Of a DNA stretch of 64,000 nt, positions 23,701 to 30,083 are shown one piece after another; the stretch's first letter is position 1; every line of letters starts with the position of its first letter. The position numbers were made by a program, and so were the translations under genes. Source of the DNA: a bacterium. Its GTDB lineage: Bacteria; Bdellovibrionota_C; UBA2361; RFPC01. The notes under the pieces are model-generated. The model did not search any database. It was not told where the DNA came from and saw only the letters and a list, made by a program, of their open reading frames with translations. Location of the stretch: the NCBI GenBank assembly GCA_030431715.1, contig JAUIIO010000012.1:1-64000 (forward strand), written 5' to 3'.

Positions 23701-26445
23701 ATCCCCATTGCCCATGAAGACGCCAATTCCTAATCCTGAGTTTGAAACGGCATCTATGTTCCCATCTCCATCTAGATCGGCGTACGTTGTAAATCCCCCA
23801 TGCCCCACTGTGGTGCTTTCAAAATTAAGAGTTGTTCCGGAGAATGTTCCATCTCCAACGCCTGTAAATATGTGAGTGCCATTAGAAGATAGAGCCGCAG
23901 ATACGTCCATATCTCCATCATTATTGTAATCAACCAGATCGATTGCAGTTATGTCTCCAGATGTTATGAGAGTAACTCCAACATTAAATGTTCCGTCTCC
24001 ATTACCAGTATAGCTCTTAATCGAGTGTTCGCCGCTTACCGCATCGAAGGTTGCCATGACGAGGTCCAGATTTCCATCGCCATCTAAATCAGCAGATCGA
24101 AGCATTTGTGCTTGTTCGTTCGGAATGTGATTAGACTCAAATGTAGTAATAGCAGCATCAAATGTTCCATTGCCATTACCAGCATAGTAAACTATTTCTG
24201 CATTTCCTACACTTCGATCAAGAGCAGCTATTATGTCGAGGTTTCCATCATTGTTGAAATCCATCACTAATGCGCTGTTTACATCTAGCAACGAACCAGC
24301 CATTGCGAAGGTTACGGAGTTAGAAAAGGTGCCATCTCCATTACCAAGTGAGAAAGATACCGATGGAACGCTTCCGCCAAAAATGAGTTTATCTAGATTA
24401 CCATCATTATCAATATCAGCGAGTTCCACAACCTCACCGCGTACGCTTGGTGTGATTGACTCGTCAAGGAATGTTGGTGTTCCGCTGCCTGAGCCAATTA
24501 CAGCGGTTACTAGATCCTGATTACCATCTCCATCAAGATCATTCCCTCCAATAACATCACGAATTTGCCCACCAGCCTCATATTCCTGCTCAACCTGAAA
24601 TGTTCCATCTCCATTTCCGATTTGCACTCCAACAGTAGTCCCGGTTCCACCAGAGCCAGCGTTAGCAGTAACAATATCTAACTCGCCATCACCATCAAAG
24701 TCATAGAGTTCAATTGATGTTGGTCCATTGTTGGTGGTGTAAGAAAGTGGGTCGTCAAGTAAGTATTCTGGATCTTGTGGAGCTGGTGCCCCTGCTCCAC
24801 CATCGTTTACACGAGTAAATGTTCCATTTCCAATTAGGTCATCGAGATCGACGGTTTGTGTGTTGCCGAGAAGGAGATTGAGTTGACTTGCTGGTCCGGT
24901 TGTAAGGAGGTCGTTTGCTCCGTCACTGTTAAAGTCACCTATAGTGAGCCCCTGTGTGGAATCCGCGCCTGTAAGTGTTACACCCGTCTGAAACGTTCCG
25001 TCGCCGTTACCTAGTACAATTGAAATCTCGCTCGTGCCTGATGAGCTGGTAATGATATCAATATTCCCATCACCGTTAATGTCTGTTATTGAGAGCTGAT
25101 CTGGAAAGCCAGCTACTGTGTATGTTCCTGTTTTTGAGAACGTACCATCACCATTACCTTTAAAGACTTGTACAGAATCTGTGTCTGTTGAAAGAGCAAC
25201 AATATCCTTTCTTCCGTCATTATCGAAATCGTAGCTCTCTACTGAGTCTGCCCCCGTAATGCTTAGAGTTTGCGAGACTGTAAATGCTCCTTCTCCGTCA
25301 CCGGTAAGAAGTGTTACCCCGCCATCATTCGTTACTGCTATATCGAGTATGCGATCAGAATTAAAATCATCAATGGTAGCATCTGTTGGTGTATCTCCGA
25401 CGGCATAGGTCGTTGTAGCTAAGAAAGTGCCATCACCATTGCCTCGAAGGATATTGATGACGCTCCCGCCATCTTCTTCTTGAAGTGATAAGATATCAAG
25501 GTTGTTATCACCGTCAAAGTCTGCAGTGAATAGATTTACGTTTCCGGGAGCAACCGCACTTGCTAATTGACTGTAGTTGAATGTGCCATCACCATTACCT
25601 GAATAGATATGTAGACTTCCGTCACCTGATGTATTGGCTATTATGTCAACATTGCCATCGTTATTAAAATCAGTAGTTGTGACGCCACTAACGATGTGCC
25701 CCATCGTAATTGTTGATGCGGTGAAGGTCCCATCACCATTTCCAATCTCTACGGAGAAGCCCTGATCGCCGTTGGTATACCGAACAAGGTCTAATTCTCC
25801 GTCATTATCAAAATCTGCTGTGAAAACTTCGGTGCCTGTACTTGTGGTGTTTTGTGTGGCAGCTGCTGAGAATGTTCCATCATTAGTGTCTTCTGTCTGA
25901 CCAACATTTATCGTGGTCCTGCGGTTTACCTTCTCCTTTTCTGATAGTGATACTCTCCTTGAGCGTATTGGTTCAATTCCTAGCTGTTCATCTTTTCCGG
26001 CAATTCGGTTAAAGACCTCAGCCATTGCCTTAACATTTGAGGTGTCGAGACCAGCTTCAGAGAAGACTTCTTTCAGGTCCTCAGCGTCAAGTAAGTTAAC
26101 CCCGTCTTTCTCTGCGTCTTCAATTATGTCTCGGAAATCATCTACAAGATTCTGGAAATCTCGGTTCAAGCGTGAGCGCTTAGAGTTAGAAATGGAACGT
26201 TTCTTTGCCTCTTCAGCAATTGTTATGAGCTCCTCTGTGATGTTTAGAATATTTTCAAGAGCTTCTTTGGTTACGGTTGTGCTATCAACGGCTTCGTTAA
26301 TTCGGAGATACGATCTTGAGAAAGCGACGTGAACTCCGTCAACTCGTGCTGCTAGATTTTTATTATTTGAACTGGAGGATCTGGAAATCGATCCGGTGGT
26401 ACCGGTGAGATTCAGCGATGTAGATATCCTATCTATCGAAGTCAT
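14767..26445 (-). CDS. Giant flagellin-like protein with ~60-65 FG-GAP (beta-propeller) repeats
   Basis: This is a single uninterrupted frame of 3892 codons. Residues ~30-130 look like the flagellin N-terminal D0/D1 region: SRSYLRINEAVDS, then helices with ITEELITIAEEAKK, then SNSKRSRLNRDFQNLVDDFR and DGVNLLDAEDL, matching the classic 'SDRxxIQxExxxLxxEIxRI...FNGxxLLDG' pattern. The last ~100 residues form helices (LEDLKTANTLARNGLLAANS ... IVSNLLK) in the place of the flagellin C-terminus. Between them (about 210-3770) lie 60-65 units of ~55-60 residues with D-x-[DN]-x-DG-x-x-D and GNGDGTF, the calcium-binding FG-GAP/VCBS signature. No Sec signal or membrane anchor is present, as in flagellins exported by the flagellar type III apparatus. 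Two ~1000-1430-residue blocks are duplicated internally. A sigma-28-like promoter lies upstream. Confidence 0.85.
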   Translation of the reverse strand: MTSIDRISTSLNLTGTTGSISRSSSSNNKNLAARVDGVHVAFSRSYLRINEAVDSTTVTKEALENILNITEELITIAEEAKKRSISNSKRSRLNRDFQNLVDDFRDIIEDAEKDGVNLLDAEDLKEVFSEAGLDTSNVKAMAEVFNRIAGKDEQLGIEPIRSRRVSLSEKEKVNRRTTINVGQTEDTNDGTFSAAATQNTTSTGTEVFTADFDNDGELDLVRYTNGDQGFSVEIGNGDGTFTASTITMGHIVSGVTTTDFNNDGNVDIIANTSGDGSLHIYSGNGDGTFNYSQLASAVAPGNVNLFTADFDGDNNLDILSLQEEDGGSVINILRGNGDGTFLATTTYAVGDTPTDATIDDFNSDRILDIAVTNDGGVTLLTGDGEGAFTVSQTLSITGADSVESYDFDNDGRKDIVALSTDTDSVQVFKGNGDGTFSKTGTYTVAGFPDQLSITDINGDGNIDIITSSSGTSEISIVLGNGDGTFQTGVTLTGADSTQGLTIGDFNSDGANDLLTTGPASQLNLLLGNTQTVDLDDLIGNGTFTRVNDGGAGAPAPQDPEYLLDDPLSYTTNNGPTSIELYDFDGDGELDIVTANAGSGGTGTTVGVQIGNGDGTFQVEQEYEAGGQIRDVIGGNDLDGDGNQDLVTAVIGSGSGTPTFLDESITPSVRGEVVELADIDNDGNLDKLIFGGSVPSVSFSLGNGDGTFSNSVTFAMAGSLLDVNSALVMDFNNDGNLDIIAALDRSVGNAEIVYYAGNGNGTFDAAITTFESNHIPNEQAQMLRSADLDGDGNLDLVMATFDAVSGEHSIKSYTGNGDGTFNVGVTLITSGDITAIDLVDYNNDGDMDVSAALSSNGTHIFTGVGDGTFSGTTLNFESTTVGHGGFTTYADLDGDGNIDAVSNSGLGIGVFMGNGDGSFDAEDSFSLGIVIGDSILEDVDGDGNLDFIASRSSSPGVFGVTLGNGDGTFRAPSLFEINGITNSPYYIEQDFGDFNNDGNLDFILSGTNGGTQISYGNGDGTFNYGTAASGVGASSYVDVAVYDLDSDGNEDLLLTRYGGGGTDIYLGHGDGSFTLSEQIHLEVHPGYHTKSELADIDGDGNMDLISVMTGSTRVSLGNGDGTFQAQVTYDSEMFRTAPYDVLDAEIYDVDGDGNLDLIYSKSTFSPNKGIGYVQFGNGDGTFQAEQTAFAGYSTPRQIAVADLDGNGLADIHYGVGDQSYEYSPGNGPTLGDRIYTDGGASIGNPHVAGDIDNDGNDDDLILNIGSQYYRVINGGTATNLNLNSVAGINRELALADFNGDGNQDIIRRTSSNEIFVNYGNGNGTFQHSVSFGTHAAGQYGSIATGDLDGDGKDDIFLGDVTAPDTSLLLTNVSAPTGANIQLLTGNGDGTLTAGINVGISGNDISQAILADIDNDGNSDVITANGTDGTVTYFTGNGDGTFNAAQTLTVGGTVSHVSVTDSDGDGNLDIVAATDSGGGTLATFRGLGDGTFDLIQTVGDGTYQSQVTQAFGTLPNSILLDDFNGDGNLDRVILDSSTDDIYISTGNGDGTFAITSTNSAFGNLVDVLTGDFDNDGNTDVIGTGDHFTFFQGQGDGTFTTSSSQLIDYAPNYVISGDFNNDGNLDIATTNLAQTFVGVHYGNGDGTFAAHLTLETIASGMAHGIAGADFDGDGNLDILNSLGSAGAVIHFSNGDGTFDALQTIATGSTYANVDVADFNNDGNIDVMLHGSSSVFLAGNGDGTFLAPTATTLPNTSFNSRVVDINGDGNQDVLAYTYTDGAITQLLGNGDGTFSVTTSIATSVPTFTSEFAVGDVNGDGAYDIYLPNSAYNSILYIQGNTTTIPSGPNLLSTGETPTALTTADIDGDGNTDYIVGGDSSFSVFYSNGDGTFLAQATYATGSAGITDIRTSDLDGDGNLDVVISSNGGDSIQRLMGNGDGTFEAVVSEAGGTNYEGIAIGDLDGNGLGDIVASDLTNSEVDVLLGNSDAATTSGYNGLILDSSANTSTGPTSIELYDFNGDGELDIVTANAGASGSGTLLGVQLGNGDGTFQLEQEFDAGGVIHDIDGGADIDGDGNIDIVAVSSVDAGGVAGTFNLATTFREENNADMINDSILVDINNDGNLDYVYTSTESGSDALYTIAYGQGDGTLSGSVVQRSLDFGIGGDIVAGDINNDGNADLVITSIADYGIDPEFQTKQLVLLGNGNGTFTQSMTLTQTGTEPSSISGLTKLHDFDGDGNLDLLKVNGSIDFYKGNGDGTFDDSISLNLQGSASNLELFDYNNDGITDIAITANSYGDSGAQIFTGVGDGTFTGTAHDISLETNTLFASMHGDLDGDGDLDLFGNVGFEFIVYENTGSGNFSDGVQYANDLRGSFMLTEDVDGDGNLDIISASSSLDEYRIALGNGDLTFENYQTHSFGTNINSATFVNEFHTGDFDNDGNIDLLTSGVTSGGNTAFQISYGNGDGTFDLSVTTVIGVDAKSSDVGDLDGDGNLDVVVNSSSGSFRLLGNGDGSFSVESNYDAIVTPGEIRVNDVDGDGNLDIVVASPDWYTVALGNGDGSFAAPSTLNTGTGLSVDSITFELGDVDGDGNIDIVNSFDGASELTWVNFGNGDGSFSANTTVGAIGGRDSIQVADIDNDGRDEFLIGDVNSKVTLQYDPAGASFSGDVNFSAESNLYYTTLVSGDFDGDGNDDDLLFTNGNNQIRFIADGSVVTEIASGEISTSHFEAADINADGHLDLIGAQYGAGLIVNIGNGDGTFSNGVTYLTENSGLDFYSGKINLGDLNGDGTTDVIVDADYYPHGMLFLGNGAQIVSSVSTLSGNGNGTFSTGISLETGSSTASQVLLSDIDSDGNSDIVTANTTDGTVTYFTGNGNGTFNAAQTLYVGGQVSSIALSDVDGDGNTDILATSTNGSGEVQLFTGNGNSTFNAAATFSASGDSAISKVITADLDGDGSADIITDGNNSINVQYGNGDGTFAAETIYNTGSAGITDFIASDIDGDGSLDIVIASNGGDTVQRMMGNGDRTFEAAITEASGANYEGLALGDLNNDGTDDIVASDSTNSEVDILLGNSSVILTPSGGNGSGGFATGDTPTSIAAGDIDGDGITDFITADSIDNTLSFLAGNGDGTFAARATLNGGNTPGAVTLTDINGDGNLDIVSSASGAGEVLIQTGNGDGTFNLTTTFSGTTNATEFIARDINGDGNIDLIANSTSTGNASVFLGNGDGTISAATQFASGTDVEHIASTDINGDGALDLITSSATDNQVYVSLGDGSGNFGAATAVSAGADISAITTADVNRDGVDDIITGSSTEGTASVLYGNGDGTFRARISHSVGTEVTTLTVNDINGDGTVDILAADDSTDTLNVLTGNVDGTFSAARTYTVSDGVTHIITPDMNGDAASDVAVLSSTGASINTFTANLTTHTNGTGTFSSSATFSGQVSSDVELRDINGDGVLDAITADTAAGTVSVFTGNSDGTFNLSSSYSAGGSPEQVRVRDVNNDGIQDIITTNGAESQVGVLLGNADGTYQAATNFDTGSSPNDFTLFDINKDGEADIITVNEDSGDLSVLLSNGNGTFNAATTLSAPDGVTSVEAFDADGDGNVDLVAAGKYRIDLLSGNGDGTFNAAQSTQIPGLRIEDIQKVDIDGDGDIDIVAASSKEAKVLKNDGSGNFTAGDSYNIGTGVDSIEVTDLNGDGAQDIVANSTQLDTIRILMGYSDGTFQQTTTTLDVGDTTSGLAVGDINGDGAIDIVATIPDQSALFTALALGQNQQAQAEEETTIKETKTVRDVADPDSTDPLDRHVKSRANAIVSSETLEELKEYIEEDLEGIESVLEDLKTANTLARNGLLAANSISQDVDSYSTAQEIANTLRNSILYGTKDDALRVYSAFDQMIVSNLLK
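17260..24740 (-). repeat. Super-repeat: duplicated multi-kilobase block inside the giant gene
   Basis: The segment beginning GPTSIELYDFDGDGELDIVTA (near 24710) recurs as GPTSIELYDFNGDGELDIVTA (near 20410), and both are followed by matching units (VGVQIGNGDGTFQVEQE / LGVQLGNGDGTFQLEQE). Each copy ends with an ANYEGL or TNYEGI unit and NSEVD(V/I)LLGNS (near 20490 and 17270). The first copy spans ~4.2 kb and the second ~3.2 kb, the difference being several whole units missing from the second. DNA identity is visibly lower than protein similarity, so the duplication is old. Confidence 0.75.
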
Positions 26446-26546
26446 AATGACTGCTGTCTTTACCTAACGTTTTCCGTTCCGTATCGCTGCAAAGTGAATA
26501 TGTTTCCTGTGCTCGCGTACTACTTTATTCAACAGAAAATGTGATA

Positions 26547-26565
26547 GCGTTTGTGCACAAAACGC
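26547..26565. promoter_or_regulatory. Near-palindrome GCGTTT-GTGCAC-AAAACGC
   Basis: The 19 bases read almost the same on both strands, centred on the perfect hexamer GTGCAC. It lies between the putative sigma-28 promoter and the ATG of the giant gene, so it could be a repressor operator or an mRNA hairpin in the leader. Confidence 0.35.
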
Positions 26566-26599
26566 AGGGCGCACGTATCCTGTTGATCTCTCTCTATAT

Positions 26600-26626
26600 T
26601 TATCGGCAGGATCTGCGGATTTCTGA
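26600..26626 (-). promoter_or_regulatory. Sigma-28 (FliA)-type promoter for the giant flagellin-like gene
   Basis: On the minus strand, 26607-26600 reads GCCGATAA, an exact match to the 8-base FliA -10 consensus. TCAG (26626-26623) sits 15 bases upstream where TAAA is expected (two of four bases match). FliA drives late flagellar genes including flagellin. An exact 8-mer in a ~340-bp gap is unlikely by chance (about 1% counting both strands), and it agrees with the flagellin-like ends of the protein. Confidence 0.6.
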
Positions 26627-26788
26627 GCTTTTCCACCACGTTTGAGGCTGTGAGTAGGTGGCGTAAGTACTTAATATTGCAGCTTATAATGAGCAACTCC
26701 TAAAAAAATGGTATGTAGGTGCCCTTACGTGACCCAGTGCATCCAAAAAAGTGGGCTAATAATAGGTATAAGGGAGCACGCTTAAAAA

Positions 26789-28477
26789 GTGTCAAATCCG
26801 ACAAAAACGATAGTACAGATAGTTCATCTTGATGAAACTGGTGACAGCTATCACCGTATGCGTTGGCCAGCATCAGCCCTTGCAACACAACGTCCTGACT
26901 GGAGAGTACTTAACTTTCACTGGAGTGCTGCCGAGCGTTATGAGGTTGCGCTTGGGGCAGATCTTCTTGTTCTCTTTCAGTGTTCTGATCCATTTATGCT
27001 AAACGTCATACGGCAGCGTAAAGCGAAAGGATTAAAAACGCTTGTTGAATACAACGATAATTTCTATGCGCCCTGCCCCGCTTCTCCTGTTGCCAAAGAG
27101 TGGTCTTCACCTGAACTCTGGCAAACCTATGAGTCTTTTTTACAGTTAGCAGATGGTGTTATTGTAACTGATACTGGACTGAAAGATCTCTTTACTGAAG
27201 TTACTTCAAGTCCTATACACATTCTTAAAAACCACTTTCATCATCCTATAAAGTCTTTTGATCAACTTTGGGAGAGTAAGCCTCAGCAGCTCACAATCGG
27301 CTGGGCAGGTTCTCTTGGTCATTTCTCCGATCTCATAGCACATAGGGATGTATTTCATTGGATCGTAGAAAGCTTTGAAGATGTGCAGCTCTCGTTTATG
27401 GGAAATCCCGAAATCTTTCAGTCTCTACACCTTCCCCGCAAGCGATATAAAGTAATTCCATGGGCAAGTATGCAGCAATATTACGCGTTTCTTGAGAAGG
27501 TTCATATTGGAATAGCCCCATTGTTAGATACTCCGTATAACCGCTGTCGGAGTGATATTAAGGCTATTGAGATGGCAGCATGTGGAGTACTCCCACTACT
27601 AAGTGAGATCGGCCCCTATTGTAATCTTACGAGGTTAAAATCGTTTCAGGGCTTTAAGGATCAGGATGAACTCTATCAATTCATAGTATCTTATATTGAA
27701 GATGAAAAGCTTCTTAAGACAGCTGCTGCAAAATCTCATAGTTATATAGAGAAACATCGACTCGGCACTAAAAACGAAGAGCGTCAGCAGCTTTATAACG
27801 ACTACATGACTGAGAGTTCTTCAAATCTAAATTTAAAATTACCTGCTGGATACTTTGAGCTTCGTGGTACGCGTGAAGATGTATCTCTGTCAGAACGAGT
27901 TCAAAAAGATGCTGCAAAGCTCATAAAGGATAAGCAGCGAGATAATGCGATTCAACTTTTACTGCGACACAGAGTTGATAGAAATATTGAGCTTTCTGCC
28001 GCTCGGCTTTTATTGCGTAGTGATCGGGCGCGTGGAATAGCGCTCCTTGAGCAAGGTATGAAGCGATATACCAGAGACATGCGGTATATGTTGATGCTAC
28101 TTGAATTTGCTCCGAGCGATGATATGCGCGAAGTACTCTGGTCAGAGGTGGTTAGAGTATTAGAGGATGTGCCCAAAGAGGTGCGCAGGCACTATGCGAA
28201 ATCTATCATCGCCCTCTTCGAAAAACAGTCACAAAAGAGTTCCATATCACAGGATATATTACTAAAATTACTTGCGTTTTATCCTGATTCCCTTCAACTG
28301 AAACACCGCGTGGCGCTTATACATGAGGTAGAAGGAAGGCTTGATGAGGCTCGTGAGGTATTCGAAGAGGTCATAGCTGAAATCGACAGGTTAAACCTTA
28401 ATGGTGATATAAAACTTCGAAGAGAGTATGCGGTGGCGTGGTATGATGGCTTGGCTGATGCAGTTCTCAAGGAGTAG
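26789..28477 (+). CDS. Glycosyltransferase (GT-B) with C-terminal helical repeat region
   Basis: The 562-residue protein starts at GTG with AGGGAG about 12 bases upstream. Residues 1-~345 are a GT-B fold: N-terminal 'VQIVHLDETGDSYHRMRWPA', then TIGWAGSLGH, then a donor-binding region with HIGIAPLLDTPYNRCRSDIKAIEMAACGVLPLLSEIGPY, the typical glycosyl transferases group 1 E-x7-E-like segment. Residues ~370-555 are helical and TPR-like (AARLLLRSDRARGIALLEQG, HEVEGRLDEAREVFEEVIAE), suggesting a protein-binding role. There is no membrane segment. It is divergent from the giant gene across a shared regulatory gap, which suggests a functional link such as modification of that protein. Confidence 0.8.
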   Translation: MSNPTKTIVQIVHLDETGDSYHRMRWPASALATQRPDWRVLNFHWSAAERYEVALGADLLVLFQCSDPFMLNVIRQRKAKGLKTLVEYNDNFYAPCPASPVAKEWSSPELWQTYESFLQLADGVIVTDTGLKDLFTEVTSSPIHILKNHFHHPIKSFDQLWESKPQQLTIGWAGSLGHFSDLIAHRDVFHWIVESFEDVQLSFMGNPEIFQSLHLPRKRYKVIPWASMQQYYAFLEKVHIGIAPLLDTPYNRCRSDIKAIEMAACGVLPLLSEIGPYCNLTRLKSFQGFKDQDELYQFIVSYIEDEKLLKTAAAKSHSYIEKHRLGTKNEERQQLYNDYMTESSSNLNLKLPAGYFELRGTREDVSLSERVQKDAAKLIKDKQRDNAIQLLLRHRVDRNIELSAARLLLRSDRARGIALLEQGMKRYTRDMRYMLMLLEFAPSDDMREVLWSEVVRVLEDVPKEVRRHYAKSIIALFEKQSQKSSISQDILLKLLAFYPDSLQLKHRVALIHEVEGRLDEAREVFEEVIAEIDRLNLNGDIKLRREYAVAWYDGLADAVLKE

Positions 28478-28557
28478 TCATTAACATCATTTTCTATACT
28501 ATTTAAATCAAGACTATCTGAAGTCAATCAATAAGATACATACTCATTAGGTGTCAT

Positions 28558-28681
28558 TCCCTCTGTGCTCTCTGTGAGCTCTGTGTTTTTTTATTTTCAT
28601 GGTGCTATCGCAGGTAAGCTTGGTTGCTAGGTTCATAATTTTATTATTAAACACAGAGTTCACAGAGAGCACAGAGGGGGA
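28558..28681. repeat. Family A repeat A1 (CACAGAG-type palindromic element)
   Basis: The left arm (about 28558-28588) has repeated CTCTGTG ending in GTGTTTTTT, and the right arm (28651-28680) is ACACAGAGTTCACAGAGAGC followed by ACAGAGGGGG. The core TTTATTTTCATGGTGCTATCGC is shared with A3 and A4. It lies between a rightward stop codon (28477) and the leftward family B half-copy at 28742. Confidence 0.8.
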
Positions 28682-28741
28682 CAGGCCATGGATAATAAAA
28701 GATCTGGAGGTTTCTTTGTGTTCCAGTAACGATTTCTTTTT

Positions 28742-28770
28742 CGCGCTTTTGGCGGCTTTTGCGGTTAATA
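28742..28770. repeat. Family B half-copy B2
   Basis: Read on the minus strand it is TATTAACCGCAAAAGCCGCC followed by AAAAGCGCG, the same arm as in the complete palindrome at 11058-11139 but diverged. It starts 2 bases after the stop codon of the leftward GT2-TPR gene. The opposite arm is absent. Confidence 0.65.
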
Positions 28771-28772
28771 TT

Positions 28773-30050
28773 TCACTTTACAATGCCCAATTCTTTACAC
28801 TTTGTTATCGCCTGTTCATAGCCTTCTTTGTCATTTAGACCTTTAAGCGTTTGCGCTAGGGTGAACCAGCCCGGGCCGTCTCCAGGCGAAATTGATACTG
28901 CTTGTTCAAGTATCCTTTTCGCGTCTTCAAGAATTCCGAACTCAAGTAACGAATGTCCGAACCTTACCAGTAGCTGTGAGTTTCTTGGAGCGAGTTGGTA
29001 CCCTGCATTGAAAACGCGGGATGCGTCCTGTACCCGTCGAAGTTTCATAAGGCAGGTGCCAAGGTTTGAATACGCATTTAAGTAATCTTTTTTTAGCCCA
29101 ATTGCCCTTTGAAAATGAGCAGCAGCAACGTCAAATCGCTTCATTCGCATTAAGAGCACGCCCAAATTACAGTGTGCTTCGGCGCTGTTGCTATCAAGTT
29201 TAAGGGCTTGCTGAAGGGCGCCATACGCTTCTTGATACTTTTCGAGCTCTGTAAGTACATATCCGAGATTTACCCATGTTGATAGGTATTCAGGGTTAAG
29301 TTCTGCTGCCTTTTTAAGCGCTTCGGCGCTTTCTGCCCGTCTGCCGTTACAGTTGTGCTCAACTCCCAGCTCATAGTACCCCTTCCACGTGGTTGGTTCC
29401 TGTTCGACTTTTTTCTGGCCTAGAGGAGTATAGAGCTTTGTTTTCATCTTCTTTGCGGAGACCTCAGGAGTGTGTCCATAGTGATGAAGCCTTATGCCCG
29501 AATCTGCTAATGTGAGTTCTGAGCACTCATTGATCGTGTGTTCAACAAGCTCGTGTACGTTGCCCCTGTAACGTATTCTTGGATCGTTTGGAAAGAGGCG
29601 GCAGAGCTTACTCTCAAAAAAGCCAACATAGTTCCTCTCCCACTGGGGGAATGCTCCTTGACATGGTTGAAAGTTACTTAAGCGTTGATCGTTTGTGTAA
29701 TGCCGCTGAGTAAGAAGGTAGCAGTAATTTTGTTTTGAGGTTAGCTCATGTATTCTCTGATGAGAGCTCTCGTCAATGGCTTCATCAGCATCAAGTACAA
29801 GAATCCAATCACAGGTTGCGGCGTTTAGACTGATATTACGTGAGTAGGAAAAATCATCTCGCCACGGTTCTTGAATTATCTTTGCGTTATGTTTTTCTGC
29901 GATTTCAATTGTGTTGTCAGTAGAGCCTGTATCAACGAGTATAATTTCGCTGACAACGGGAGCAACACTTAAGATAGCCTGTTCAAGAAAGGCAGATTCA
30001 TCGCGTGCAATCATGCAGAGGCTTATGGATGCGGGTGTGTCAGAAGACAT
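28773..30050 (-). CDS. GT2 glycosyltransferase fused to TPR repeats
   Basis: The 425-residue protein begins with a family 2 GT-A domain (residues ~8-200: SLCMIARDESAFLEQAI, ILVDTGSTDNT, and the metal-binding LVLDADEAID). Residues ~205-420 form about six tetratricopeptide repeats (for example AEALKKAAELNPEYLSTWVN and AYGALQQALKLDSNSAEAHC). This combination is a widespread bacterial family whose TPRs may recruit protein acceptors; SunS-like enzymes glycosylate peptides. It is probably cytosolic. It begins the leftward cluster of three GT genes, separated by 33 bp from the next upstream gene, and a family B half-repeat follows its stop codon. Confidence 0.9.
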   Translation of the reverse strand: MSSDTPASISLCMIARDESAFLEQAILSVAPVVSEIILVDTGSTDNTIEIAEKHNAKIIQEPWRDDFSYSRNISLNAATCDWILVLDADEAIDESSHQRIHELTSKQNYCYLLTQRHYTNDQRLSNFQPCQGAFPQWERNYVGFFESKLCRLFPNDPRIRYRGNVHELVEHTINECSELTLADSGIRLHHYGHTPEVSAKKMKTKLYTPLGQKKVEQEPTTWKGYYELGVEHNCNGRRAESAEALKKAAELNPEYLSTWVNLGYVLTELEKYQEAYGALQQALKLDSNSAEAHCNLGVLLMRMKRFDVAAAHFQRAIGLKKDYLNAYSNLGTCLMKLRRVQDASRVFNAGYQLAPRNSQLLVRFGHSLLEFGILEDAKRILEQAVSISPGDGPGWFTLAQTLKGLNDKEGYEQAITKCKELGIVK

Positions 30051-30083
30051 ACGGATTTAGATGCAGACCGTCGGCCAAACGGC

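Larger units (their letters stand above)
26446..26788. promoter_or_regulatory. Divergent regulatory region of the giant gene and a glycosyltransferase gene
   Basis: This 343-bp gap has no gene I can support. It holds a sigma-28-like promoter for the leftward giant gene (26600-26626), a 19-bp near-palindrome (26547-26565) in its leader, a CCACC/GGTGG inverted repeat around 26634-26661, and AGGGAG upstream of the rightward GTG start at 26789. The leader of the giant mRNA would be roughly 145-150 nt. Confidence 0.5.

Noticed and set aside
14909..26332. Many rightward open frames of 60-140 codons inside the giant gene
   Set aside because: They are antisense reflections of the periodic FG-GAP coding sequence (Ser/Pro-rich texts such as VPSPLP), have no ribosome binding sites and lie wholly inside one intact gene.
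14767..26445. CRISPR array or tandem satellite
   Set aside because: The ~165-180-bp periodicity is protein-coding, with units diverged at third positions and conserved at D-x-D-x-DG residues; no identical repeats with unique spacers.
26700..26888. 62-codon leftward frame between the giant gene and the GT gene
   Set aside because: It overlaps the well-supported rightward GT start and has no ribosome binding site or family similarity.
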